Below are positions 43,004 through 50,193 of a DNA stretch of 50,193 bases, one piece after another; the first letter of the stretch is position 1; every line of letters starts with the position of its first letter. This stretch comes from Shouchella shacheensis (GTDB taxonomy: Bacteria > Bacillota > Bacilli > Bacillales > Bacillaceae_D). Made by a program: the position numbers and the translations under genes. The notes beneath the pieces were generated by a model. That model searched no databases. It was not told where the DNA came from and saw only the letters and a list, made by a program, of their open reading frames with translations. Where the stretch lies: NCBI RefSeq assembly GCF_001484965.1, contig NZ_LLYY01000032.1, positions 1-50,193 on the forward strand. The letters run 5' to 3'.

Positions 43004-43650
43004 TGTTCACGGGAATCATAGAAGAAAAAGGAACGGTGCAAAATATCGAGCAAACCGGACAAGCGATGCGTGTAACGATTGGTGCTTCGCATGTTCTTAC
43101 CGATGTGGCCACTGGCGACAGCATTTCGGTCAACGGCGTCTGCTTAACGGTGACGTTGTTTGAGACAGATCGTTTTGCCTGCGATGTGATGCCAGAAACC
43201 GTGAAGGCTTCTACGTTTTCGAATCTGAAGAGCGGTTCCAGTGTCAATTTAGAGCGAGCGATGGCAGCGGGAGGGCGTTTTGGAGGGCATATGGTCTCAG
43301 GGCATGTGGACGGAGTTGGGCGCGTCGTGAAGCGAACGCCTTCTCACAATGCCGTCTATTTTGAAATTCAGGCAAGTCCGGACGTGCTGCGCTATGTGGT
43401 GCAAAAAGGGTCCGTAGCCGTAGAGGGAACAAGTTTAACCGTATTTGACGTCACTGAGGATAGCTTTACGATCTCGATCATTCCTCATACGCTGGAGGAG
43501 ACGACGATCGGAGAAAAGCAAGAAGGCGACGCGGTGAATGTGGAATGCGACATGATCGGCAAATACGTAGAAAAAATGCTGAAGCCGAAAGAATCAAAAG
43601 CAAAAGAAGAGGAGTTTCAAGAGCTTCTTGAAAACAATGGTTTTTACTAA
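43003..43650 (+). CDS. ribE: Riboflavin synthase alpha chain
   Basis: This 215-residue trimeric enzyme dismutates two 6,7-dimethyl-8-ribityllumazines to riboflavin. Two lumazine-binding repeats are visible: MFTGIIEEKGTVQNI with SVNGVCLTV, and GGHMVSGHVDGVGRV with VEGTSLTV. The C-terminal ECDMIGKYVEKML is typical. GGGAGG precedes the start within the end of ribD. Confidence 0.95.
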   Translation: MFTGIIEEKGTVQNIEQTGQAMRVTIGASHVLTDVATGDSISVNGVCLTVTLFETDRFACDVMPETVKASTFSNLKSGSSVNLERAMAAGGRFGGHMVSGHVDGVGRVVKRTPSHNAVYFEIQASPDVLRYVVQKGSVAVEGTSLTVFDVTEDSFTISIIPHTLEETTIGEKQEGDAVNVECDMIGKYVEKMLKPKESKAKEEEFQELLENNGFY

Positions 43651-43665
43651 AAAGGAGGGGTGACG

Positions 43666-44859
43666 ATGTTTGATTCGATTGAGCGTGCGCTGGACGTATT
43701 GAAATCAGGCGGAACTGTCATTGTGTGTGACGATGAGGACCGAGAAAATGAAGGAGATCTGCTCGCTCTGGCTGAATTCACAACAGCGGAGACGATTAAT
43801 TTTATGGCCACCCATGGACGCGGGCTCATTTGTACCCCGATGACGAAAGGGCGTGCCGATCAGCTTGAGCTGGAACAAATGGTCAACCGCAACACCGATC
43901 CACACGGGACGGCCTTTACGGTGAGCGTCGATCATCATACATCAACGACGGGCATTTCTGCCCACGAACGGGCGGTGACGGTGCAGGCGCTTGTAAGCGA
44001 GGACGCTATTGCCACCGATTTTAAACGTCCGGGTCATATTTTTCCGCTTGTCGCCAAAGAAGGAGGCGTGCTCAGACGTGCCGGCCATACGGAGGCTGCG
44101 GTTGATCTCGCGAAGCTCGCTGGCGCAGCCCCTGCTGGCGTGATCTGTGAAGTGATGAACGAGAACGGTTCCATGGCACGGGTGCCAGAGCTTCGTCAGC
44201 TTGCTGATCAGCATGGCTTGCTAATGATTACCATTAAAGACTTAATTCGTTACCGTCGGCGCAAGGATAAGCTAATCGAGCGCGAAGTAGAGACGACGCT
44301 ACCGACCGAATTTGGCACCTTTCAGGCGATTGGCTACTCCAATGCCGCGGATGATAAAGAAAGCATTGCCCTTGTTAAAGGAGATATTGCGAATGGAGAG
44401 CCTGTGCTTGTTCGTGTTCATTCGGAGTGCTTAACAGGAGATGTGTTTGGCTCCCACCGCTGCGACTGCGGACCGCAGCTCCACGCTGCGCTCTCGCAAA
44501 TTTCCGCCGAAGAGAGAGGCGTTCTCCTTTACATGCGTCAAGAGGGCCGGGGGATTGGGCTCATGAACAAGCTCCGCGCCTATAAGCTGCAAGAAGAAGG
44601 CTATGACACGGTCGAAGCGAATGAAATGCTTGGATTTCCGGCCGATTTGCGGGATTACGGAATCGGCGCACAAATCTTGCGTGACTTAGGGGTGCAGTCG
44701 ATGCGTTTGTTGACGAATAATCCTCGTAAAATTACCGGGCTTGAAGGCTATGATTTAAAAGTAGAAGAGCGAGTGCCGTTGCAAATGCCGCTTGTTGAAG
44801 ACAACGAAGCCTATTTAAAAACAAAAACAGAAAAACTGGGCCATATGCTTAAGTTTTAG
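43666..44859 (+). CDS. ribBA: Bifunctional DHBP synthase / GTP cyclohydrolase II
   Basis: This 397-residue fusion has an N-terminal 3,4-dihydroxy-2-butanone 4-phosphate synthase ([42 protein letters not shown]). The C-terminal GTP cyclohydrolase II has [20 protein letters not shown] with the zinc cysteines, [14 protein letters not shown] and LLTNNPRKI. Both halves keep their active-site motifs. ATG 43666 follows AAGGAGGGG; the GTG at 43660 is inside the binding site. It is the third gene of the operon. Confidence 0.95.
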   Translation: MFDSIERALDVLKSGGTVIVCDDEDRENEGDLLALAEFTTAETINFMATHGRGLICTPMTKGRADQLELEQMVNRNTDPHGTAFTVSVDHHTSTTGISAHERAVTVQALVSEDAIATDFKRPGHIFPLVAKEGGVLRRAGHTEAAVDLAKLAGAAPAGVICEVMNENGSMARVPELRQLADQHGLLMITIKDLIRYRRRKDKLIEREVETTLPTEFGTFQAIGYSNAADDKESIALVKGDIANGEPVLVRVHSECLTGDVFGSHRCDCGPQLHAALSQISAEERGVLLYMRQEGRGIGLMNKLRAYKLQEEGYDTVEANEMLGFPADLRDYGIGAQILRDLGVQSMRLLTNNPRKITGLEGYDLKVEERVPLQMPLVEDNEAYLKTKTEKLGHMLKF

Positions 44860-44872
44860 GAGGAAATTACAG

Positions 44873-45340
44873 ATGGGGCAAACATTTGAAGGGAATCTGG
44901 TCGCAACAGGGTTGAAGGTAGGCATTGTTGTCGGCCGTTTTAATGATTTTATCACAAGCAAGCTGCTTGCAGGGGCGGAAGATGCGATGGTGCGACACGG
45001 AGCGCGCGCGGAGGATGTCGATGTTGCTTGGGTCCCGGGCGCCTTTGAAATTCCATTTGCTGCGAAGAAAATGGCCGATAGTGGCAAGTATGACGCCGTC
45101 ATCACGCTCGGAACAGTGATTCGCGGATCAACGCCGCATTTTGATTATGTTTGCAGCGAAGTCGCGAAAGGTGTTTCCTCGCTTTCGCTTACAACAGGAA
45201 CGCCTGTGATATTCGGTGTGCTGACGACGAATACCATAGAGCAAGCCGTTGAGCGTGCAGGGACAAAGGCCGGAAATAAAGGCTGGGATGCAGCGACGTC
45301 AGCAATTGAGATGGCGAATTTCTCTCGCTCGTTTGACTAA
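44873..45340 (+). CDS. ribH: 6,7-dimethyl-8-ribityllumazine synthase
   Basis: This 155-residue capsid-forming enzyme condenses the RibA-derived pyrimidine with the butanone phosphate. Motifs are [55 protein letters not shown] with the catalytic histidine, and [26 protein letters not shown] stands 7 bp before the ATG. It ends the rib operon. Confidence 0.95.
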   Translation: MGQTFEGNLVATGLKVGIVVGRFNDFITSKLLAGAEDAMVRHGARAEDVDVAWVPGAFEIPFAAKKMADSGKYDAVITLGTVIRGSTPHFDYVCSEVAKGVSSLSLTTGTPVIFGVLTTNTIEQAVERAGTKAGNKGWDAATSAIEMANFSRSFD

Positions 45341-45354
45341 GAGCCAATCCCAAA

Positions 45355-45388
45355 AAGCGCCGTATCACATTGTTGTGATACGGCGCTT
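45355..45388. terminator. Terminator of the rib operon
   Basis: AAGCGCCGTATCACA and TGTGATACGGCGCTT form a near-perfect 15-bp stem with a 4-nt loop. T-rich sequence follows, and A-rich sequence precedes it, so it may also serve the converging DUF309 gene. Confidence 0.75.
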
Positions 45389-45423
45389 ATTCGTTCTGTT
45401 ATTTCCAACAGCAGAACCACACG

Positions 45424-45900
45424 CTACCCTTCTTTCCAGCGTTCACGGTGCTTATGAACGAGCGCATGATCTTCTAGTTGGCTCGCTTTTTGCCACTCCT
45501 TCACCTCTTTGGCCGAACGTTCTCGGCACTCATCAATCAGCGCTTGGTCGTTTAGCGGCAGGTTGTAATCGACAAATGGCTGTTTGCCCAGAAATCGCTT
45601 CCGTTCCATGATGTCTTTGTGAAGCTGCCTTTGATCAAGCCCAAGAGCATGCAGCGCCTCTTGGTCCTTGTCGATGCGCTTCTCGAGTCGTCTATATAAA
45701 ATTTCCGCCCCTTTAAGATTTCCTCGTCGTTCATGATAGAGCGCAACAGCGATTTGAATTAAGGTCACCCAGTGCGATTCCCGCTCCGGCTTTGGCACGC
45801 GTTTCCAGTGATCCTCAAGCACTTCATGGCATTCAAAATAGTCTCGGTCCGCGTGGAAATAAAGCAAGTACTTGATATAAGCTTCAGGGTAGATGGCCAT
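45424..45900 (-). CDS. DUF309-family protein
   Basis: This protein of about 158 residues has the DUF309 signature YFHADRDYFECHEVLEDHWK, then WVTLIQIAVALYHERRGNLK and MERKRFLGKQPFVDYNLPLN. Function is unknown; the ECHEVLE-H-W motif suggests metal binding. The open frame reaches TTG 45930, but family members begin close to the M-x-I-Y-P-E-x-Y here. I therefore prefer ATG 45900. The gene lies head to head with scpA. This order (ypuF-like gene, scpA, scpB) is common in Bacillus. Confidence 0.82.
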   Translation of the reverse strand: MAIYPEAYIKYLLYFHADRDYFECHEVLEDHWKRVPKPERESHWVTLIQIAVALYHERRGNLKGAEILYRRLEKRIDKDQEALHALGLDQRQLHKDIMERKRFLGKQPFVDYNLPLNDQALIDECRERSAKEVKEWQKASQLEDHALVHKHRERWKEG

Positions 45901-45953
45901 CACCTGCTTTCGTATGGTTTCATTATACAAAAACCCTACCGTGAACGCGAGTA

Positions 45954-45962
45954 TGGTATAAT
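45954..45962 (+). promoter_or_regulatory. Extended -10 promoter of scpAB
   Basis: TGGTATAAT combines a TGn extension with a perfect -10 hexamer, about 30 bp before the scpA start. No good -35 is seen, as is usual for extended -10 promoters. Confidence 0.5.
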
Positions 45963-45992
45963 CCAGCTAGCACTCAGGATGAGGTTGATAGA

Positions 45993-46754
45993 ATGAATAC
46001 ATACAGTGTAAAAATCGATTCCTTCGAGGGTCCTCTTGATTTGCTGCTGCACTTGATTCAGCAAGCGGAGGTAGACATCTATGATATTCCCGTTGCCCTC
46101 ATTAGCGATCAGTATTTACAGTACATACACACGATGCAGGAGCTTGAGCTTGACCTCGCCAGTGAATATTTAGTCATGGCGGCAACGCTTTTGCAAATCA
46201 AAAGCCAAATGCTGCTGCCGAAGCAGGAGGAGCTCTTTGAGGAAGAGGAAAACTGGCTGGAGGACGATGACCCAAGGGATGAGCTCGTTGAACAGCTTGT
46301 TGAATACCGGACAATGAAGCAAGCGGCCGAGAAACTCAGGGAGAAGGAAACGGACCGCAGTCTGTTGCATACACGACCGCCCGCTGACCTTGATGGACAT
46401 TTAAGCGCAGAGGAGCATCGAGAGCTCGCGATTCGCGATGTCTCTCTGTTTGACATGCTAGGCGCTTACCAAAAATTAATGCAGCGACAGGCTTGGAACG
46501 CCCCGAAAACAAAAAAGGTACAGGCCGAGGAATTTTCGATTGAAACAAAAATGAATGATTTGCTGGATCAGCTTGCAGCAGGAAAAGGGCAGCTGTCGTT
46601 TCAAACGTTGGTTGCTAACAACCATGACCGTGGGCATATTGTGGTGACCTTCCTGGCCATTCTTGAGCTGATGAAAACGCGAGCAGTGCATTGTCTGCAA
46701 GAGGAGAGTTTTTCAGAAATCATGATTCACCGAGCAGATGGAGGAGTAGAATGA
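45993..46754 (+). CDS. scpA: Segregation and condensation protein A
   Basis: This 253-residue kleisin subunit of the SMC-ScpAB condensin is needed for chromosome organisation and segregation. The N-terminal domain reads DSFEGPLDLLLHLIQQAEVD and IYDIPVALISDQYLQYI, then YLVMAATLLQIKSQMLLPK. An acidic middle and a C-terminal winged helix with VVTFLAILELMKTRAVHCLQ follow. The ATG follows GATGAGGTTGAT; the binding site is modest. It overlaps scpB by 4 bp. Confidence 0.93.
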   Translation: MNTYSVKIDSFEGPLDLLLHLIQQAEVDIYDIPVALISDQYLQYIHTMQELELDLASEYLVMAATLLQIKSQMLLPKQEELFEEEENWLEDDDPRDELVEQLVEYRTMKQAAEKLREKETDRSLLHTRPPADLDGHLSAEEHRELAIRDVSLFDMLGAYQKLMQRQAWNAPKTKKVQAEEFSIETKMNDLLDQLAAGKGQLSFQTLVANNHDRGHIVVTFLAILELMKTRAVHCLQEESFSEIMIHRADGGVE

Positions 46755-47335
46755 GCGAAACATCTTTGCTTGCGGCAATGGAAGGCCTCCTCTTTGTCGC
46801 TGGGGACGAGGGTCTTTCGGTCGTAGAGTTGGTCCCACTCTTAGACGTTTCAGAGCAGGAAATAGAGACAGGACTTGTGCAATTAAAACAGCGGATGGAG
46901 GAGCATGATCGCGGCATTCAGCTAGCGAAACTAGGGGAGCGCTACCGCCTGACAACGAAAGCCGTCCACGCCCCGCTTTACAAAAAACTGGCCGCTTCCC
47001 CCGTGCATGGAGGGCTCTCGCGGGCGGCGCTTGAAACGCTAGCTATTATTGCCTACAAACAGCCGATCACTCGGCTAGAGGTGGATGAGATTCGTGGGGT
47101 GAAGTCGGAGAAAGCGATTCAGTCACTGACTTCCAAATTGCTCGTGGAAGACCAGGGGCGTGCAAGTGGGACGGGGCGTGCCAAATTATATGGAACGACG
47201 CCTTTCTTTCTGGATCACTTCGGGCTCGAGTCGATCGAAGACTTGCCTCCTTTAGAAGAGCTAGATTTGAATGAAGAAACAGGGCTTGAAGAAGCGGATT
47301 TGTTTTTTGAAGGGCTGGGCGATGAAAATAGCTAG
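46751..47335 (+). CDS. scpB: Segregation and condensation protein B
   Basis: This 194-residue partner of ScpA has two winged-helix domains. Visible are AMEGLLFVAGDEGLSVVEL, YRLTTKAVHAPLYKKL, the hallmark SRAALETLAIIAYKQPITR, EIRGVKSEKAIQSL and YGTTPFFLDHFGLESIEDLP. ATG 46751 follows GGAGGAG within the end of scpA. The longer frame to 46691 runs through scpA and is rejected. Confidence 0.93.
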   Translation: MSETSLLAAMEGLLFVAGDEGLSVVELVPLLDVSEQEIETGLVQLKQRMEEHDRGIQLAKLGERYRLTTKAVHAPLYKKLAASPVHGGLSRAALETLAIIAYKQPITRLEVDEIRGVKSEKAIQSLTSKLLVEDQGRASGTGRAKLYGTTPFFLDHFGLESIEDLPPLEELDLNEETGLEEADLFFEGLGDENS

Positions 47336-47343
47336 ATAAGAAG

Positions 47344-47372
47344 AAGAGCCAGCGAGGGGAGCTGGCTCTTTT
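47344..47372 (+). terminator. Terminator of scpAB
   Basis: AGAGCCAGC and GCTGGCTCT with loop GAGGGGA are followed by TTT. The next 240 bp (to 47612) turn AT-rich and hold no gene that I can support. Confidence 0.7.
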
Positions 47373-47612
47373 GGGTCGAGCTCCGGTTCCGACTCTCGCT
47401 AGGTTGGCGAGGGGAAGGAAGGGGGAAAGATTTAGTCCCCAGCTTTCTGAACAAAAAAGTTCTTTACTGTCTTAGGTAGGTGATCGTGGAGAATCCTCCA
47501 ATAATAGGATTACCACTTTTTCTTTAATTAACGAGTAGTTTAGTTAAATTTAAAATGTTAGAATAAAAAATGAGTAGAAATATCATGTGGTTCTAAGAAA
47601 GGATAATATTCG

Positions 47613-48080
47613 GTGGTTATGTTTCGCTCCTATTTTTTTGCTTTTATTATTATATTGCTTGACCAATTCACTAAGTGGGTTGTTTCCAAAAGAATGGAGA
47701 ATCGTGAGAGTATCCCAGTAATTGAGAATGTTTTTCACATAACATCACATCGTAATGCAGGTGCTGCTTTTGGGATTTTACAAGGACACTTGTGGCTGTT
47801 TGTTCTCATTACGCTCATAGTGGTAGGAGTAAGTATTTTTTATTTACATAGAACAATGCATAAGAATCCTATAATGGCATGGGGATTAACGTTAGTTTTG
47901 GGAGGGGCTATTGGTAACTTTATTGACCGAATCCTGTTTGGTGAAGTGGTTGATTTCTTGGATGTATATATTTTTACGTATAACTTTCCAATCTTTAATA
48001 TTGCTGATATTGCTTTAACATTGGCTTTTCTATTAGTTCTAGTAGCTATTTACAAAGATGAGAAACAACGGAGTGAATAA
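47613..48080 (+). CDS. lspA: Lipoprotein signal peptidase (signal peptidase II)
   Basis: This 155-residue membrane aspartyl protease cuts the signal peptide of lipidated prolipoproteins. There are four hydrophobic helices. Conserved blocks are LLDQFTKWVV, the TSHRNAGAAFGI loop, GGAIGNFIDRI with one catalytic aspartate and FNIADIALTL with the other. All needed residues are present. The start is GTG 47613, 9 bp after AAAGGA; ATG 47619 is possible. It is not next to ileS or rluD as the housekeeping lspA usually is, and it lies in an AT-rich segment with IS debris. It is probably a second, acquired copy. Confidence 0.9.
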   Translation: MVMFRSYFFAFIIILLDQFTKWVVSKRMENRESIPVIENVFHITSHRNAGAAFGILQGHLWLFVLITLIVVGVSIFYLHRTMHKNPIMAWGLTLVLGGAIGNFIDRILFGEVVDFLDVYIFTYNFPIFNIADIALTLAFLLVLVAIYKDEKQRSE

Positions 48081-48140
48081 GAGAAATGTAAGTTTTAGGG
48101 TAACAATAGTAAGGTTATTATTTCTAAGGAGTTGGTATTA

Positions 48141-48419
48141 GTGGCTGCGAGAATATACTTATTTTCTTACAATGCTAGTATAACTGAACGGAGAGAAATA
48201 TGTATTGATGAGAGGCTTTTAAAGCTACATGACATAAAACATATCCACAATGCTGTTTTTCTAATAAAAACAGATGATGATATTAGTATTCTAACCAAAT
48301 ATTTGGCTTCATGCTTTGACGAGAAAGATAGTTATTTTTTAGTAAACATTACTGACCAACCAAATCGTTATATAAATACACAGTCAGCAGATATCGCCCG
48401 TTGGATGGATAATATTTAG
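48141..48419 (+). CDS. Small protein of unknown function, SinR/Cas2-like fold possible
   Basis: This 92-residue frame starts at GTG 48141, 9 bp after AAGGAG. The sequence VAARIYLFSYNASITERRE, then HIHNAVFLIKTDDDISILTK, YFLVNITDQPNRYIN and ARWMDNI has an alternating strand-helix look. Its first strand, middle and W-x-N end recall small ferredoxin-like SinR/Cas2-related proteins. This resemblance is weak and by eye. No cas genes or repeats are near. It follows lspA by 60 bp and may share its transcript. Confidence 0.55.
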   Translation: MAARIYLFSYNASITERREICIDERLLKLHDIKHIHNAVFLIKTDDDISILTKYLASCFDEKDSYFLVNITDQPNRYINTQSADIARWMDNI

Positions 48420-48606
48420 ATAAGGGACATTAAAATAAATAACAAGTCAATTTCCACTAAGGCGGGAGCTTTTTTGCTGTGACTTTCTCTGGACTTAGCA
48501 CAAAAATAGAGTGGAATACCTAATGATAGCTAAATCGAACGAAAAATAGGTACTGTCCAGTTTCGTTCGTGTTTTTTTCGGAAAAAGGACAAACGTGTCC
48601 TAGGGT

Positions 48607-49266
48607 TCACTTAGGCATTTTAACATTCGGTTCTTCCCTATGTGGAATCCTTTTATTCCCGCTGCACGACGCCCTTACATTGATGAGGGCTGATTTTGAC
48701 AAACCACTTTTCAATTCCCTTTGCTCGCTCAATGACCTCTTCATATTCGGCCATGATCTTTTTTTCGACCTTTTTCCCTGTTTCAATAGACGTTCTTTGC
48801 AAAGAGATACACAAGGGTTCTCGCCCTTCCAGGTCATACTCTCCGCGAATCCTACGACCGCTTCCATTGTATCCAGAATAGCTCCATTCCAATGTTGCTC
48901 TAGTCGTCCCCAAACCCGTTCTATTGGATTGTATTTACTATGATAGGAAGGATAATAGGCTAATAGAACCTTTACGTCATAGTTCACCGCAAATTCGATC
49001 ATTCGTTTCATGAATTGAGTTCTGCGACTATGATTCTCCGGACCGTTGTCCGCATTGAGGATCAGGGTATTCGCAACGAGAGGTTTCCCGCCTTTTCCAA
49101 CGGCTTCTACTGTCTTGGCTAGAGCGATGCGCTTATCTGAACCTGTTAACTTGTGAATGGTTTCGACGATGATTTCTTTGTAATTCTTGAAGATGTTCGG
49201 TATCATGGTATCTGTATCCTTTGTTTTGTTTTTTTGTTTCTCGCACAGACAATTAAAACATATCAA
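48607..49266 (-). pseudogene. Truncated, frameshifted DDE transposase, ISAzo13-like
   Basis: The minus strand reads ILNADNGPENHSRRTQFMKR, then VLLAYYPSYHSKYNPIERVW, GRLEQHWNGAILDTMEAVVG and FAESMTWKGENPCVSL. The D-N-G-P-E-N and YNPIERVWG motifs are the second and third acidic blocks of an ISAzo13/Rhodopirellula-type transposase. Near 48815 the frame breaks; the C-terminal part continues in another frame as TGKKVEKKIMAEYEEVIERA then KGIEKWFVKISP, ending near 48653. The N-terminal domain with the first acidic residue is missing. It is inactive. Confidence 0.7.
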
Positions 49267-49380
49267 AGGATACTTTTGTGTTTTATTACCATAATTGACT
49301 AGTTATTTTTTGGGGCGTGCCTTAATGACAATTATTCAAGAAACGGATGCTTTGCGGAATAAGATAAAATTAATTTGTAC

Positions 49381-49474
49381 TCATCGTTTGATAATCGAAG
49401 GATACGCAACCCAGCTATCGAAAAGCAACGTTTTAACGCCAAGCTTCACCGGATTGATGTCATCCAACAGGGTG
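49381..49474 (-). pseudogene. Short remnant of an IS4-like DDE transposase
   Basis: One minus-strand frame reads LLDDINPVKLGVKTLLFDSW then VAYPSIIKR before a stop. LLFDSW with a following aromatic-Pro-Ser is the D-S-W-F-like second acidic block of IS4-type transposases. Only about 30 codons are recognisable, so the call is tentative. The rest of 49267-49561 holds no supportable gene. Confidence 0.4.
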
Positions 49475-49561
49475 AACAGGGTTCAGTCCCTTTCTGCACG
49501 TCTTCTTTCCGGCGGCGGTACCGAACTCCAGAAGTTGAGTCATTAAAAAGGAGGCAGCTCA

Positions 49562-50107
49562 ATGGATAGTACAATAAAAACACATTTTGAAAACCTGAGG
49601 AATGAAGATAAGAATATACAATACGAAGCCCTTATGAAATTGTTTGATAGTACGGAAGAGGAGGTAGATTGGGCGTATCAAGTTTGGGACCAGTTGCTGA
49701 AGGACTTAACTGAAGGTGATAACCACCAAAGATCAAGAGCTGCACAACTCCTCTGCAATTTGGCGAAAAGTGATCCGGAAAATAGAATTCTGAAGGATTT
49801 CCCAATGGTTTGGGCAGTGACAAAAGACAAAAAATTTGTCACTGCAAGACATAGTCTGAAGTCCATTTGGAAAGTTGCCCTGGCTGGTCCTGAGCAAAAA
49901 GAGTTGGTTTTAAATAACCTTGCCGACAGATTCTTAACTGGAACCGATGAAAAAAACTACACGTTGATTCGCTATGATATTATTGAAAGCCTCAGGAAGC
50001 TTTATGATGAAATAAAGGATGAGCAAGTTAAGCAACTTGCATTGGATTTAATTGAAAAAGAAAAAGATAAAAAGTACAAAAAGAAATATGCGTCTGTGTG
50101 GAAATAG
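49562..50107 (+). CDS. HEAT-repeat-like helical protein
   Basis: This 181-residue soluble, all-helical protein starts MDSTIKTHFENLRNEDKNIQ and YEALMKLFDSTEEEVDWAYQ. It continues QRSRAAQLLCNLAKSDPENR, TARHSLKSIWKVALAGPEQK and a lysine-rich end. The repeated helix pairs, each of about 35-40 residues, suggest HEAT-type repeats. The family's role is unknown; such proteins usually bind other proteins. AAAAGGAGG stands 8 bp before the ATG. It lies just downstream of transposase debris. Confidence 0.65.
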   Translation: MDSTIKTHFENLRNEDKNIQYEALMKLFDSTEEEVDWAYQVWDQLLKDLTEGDNHQRSRAAQLLCNLAKSDPENRILKDFPMVWAVTKDKKFVTARHSLKSIWKVALAGPEQKELVLNNLADRFLTGTDEKNYTLIRYDIIESLRKLYDEIKDEQVKQLALDLIEKEKDKKYKKKYASVWK

Positions 50108-50193
50108 TTATTTTGAAAAAAGTCTTCGTCAAAATATGTTAATTATGAACGTTCGGCGTTGGGGAAAGCTCGAAGGGAAGGGAAAGAAGAAGT

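Noticed and set aside
41915-45340. Unusual features in the riboflavin operon
   Set aside because: The gene order, riboswitch and motifs are the standard Bacillus arrangement; nothing odd was found.
48141-48419. Cas2 and a CRISPR locus
   Set aside because: No repeat-spacer array and no cas1 or other cas gene is visible; the protein only loosely resembles the fold.

Overview
The window looks like a chromosome segment of a low-to-mid GC, Gram-positive Bacillaceae (Bacillus-like, plausibly an alkaliphilic Shouchella/Alkalihalobacillus relative; species not provable from sequence alone). Evidence: AGGAGG-type Shine-Dalgarno sites, SigA-type promoters, CcpA cre-like sites, an FMN riboswitch ahead of ribD-ribE-ribBA-ribH, a DUF309/scpA/scpB neighbourhood, and a small holin-like type I toxin.

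Region 1 (1-5.3 kb) is a graveyard of mobile and toxin genes: an IS200-type tnpA remnant, an internally deleted IS5/IS1182-type element that keeps both terminal inverted repeats, a frameshifted zeta-like toxin gene with a small upstream partner, a frameshifted DUF975 membrane protein, an intact Hol-Tox type I toxin with a candidate antisense RNA, and a decayed tnpB. Region 2 (5.3-14.4 kb) is orderly: ppiB, a LysR regulator diverging from a five-gene operon (2-methylcitrate synthase, PrpD, PrpB, 3-hydroxyisobutyrate dehydrogenase, methylmalonate-semialdehyde dehydrogenase), then a VanW-family lipoprotein. The operon joins the end of valine breakdown to propionyl-CoA removal. The 3-hydroxyisobutyryl-CoA hydrolase at 23.2-24.2 kb supplies the preceding valine step. 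Region 3 (14.4-24.2 kb) is accessory: a decayed MntA/HepT pair, GrpB, DUF4256, a lipoprotein gene with two in-frame stops, and a 3.7 kb module (alcohol dehydrogenase, MBL hydrolase, LysR) bracketed by about 150 bp direct repeats made of the 3' end of a broken eutH.

Region 4 (24.9-41.2 kb) is the most interesting: a LacI-controlled cluster with IolD, IolB, IolE, three Gfo/Idh/MocA dehydrogenases, a split transketolase, a GabD-like aldehyde dehydrogenase, a phosphofructokinase-like kinase, an IolH-like TIM barrel, a XylE-like sugar porter and an EamA transporter. Four intergenic AACCGGTT palindromes mark the regulon. The usual IolC kinase and IolJ aldolase are absent. The gene content suggests that 2-deoxy-5-keto-gluconate is cleaved by transketolase to malate semialdehyde and oxidised to malate. 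This is an inference.

Region 5 (41.3-47.4 kb) is core: a possible structured RNA, the rib operon, DUF309 and scpAB. Region 6 (47.4-50.2 kb) is AT-rich and accessory: an lspA copy away from its usual neighbours, a small unknown protein, transposase remnants and a HEAT-repeat-like protein. No tRNA, rRNA or CRISPR array was seen.
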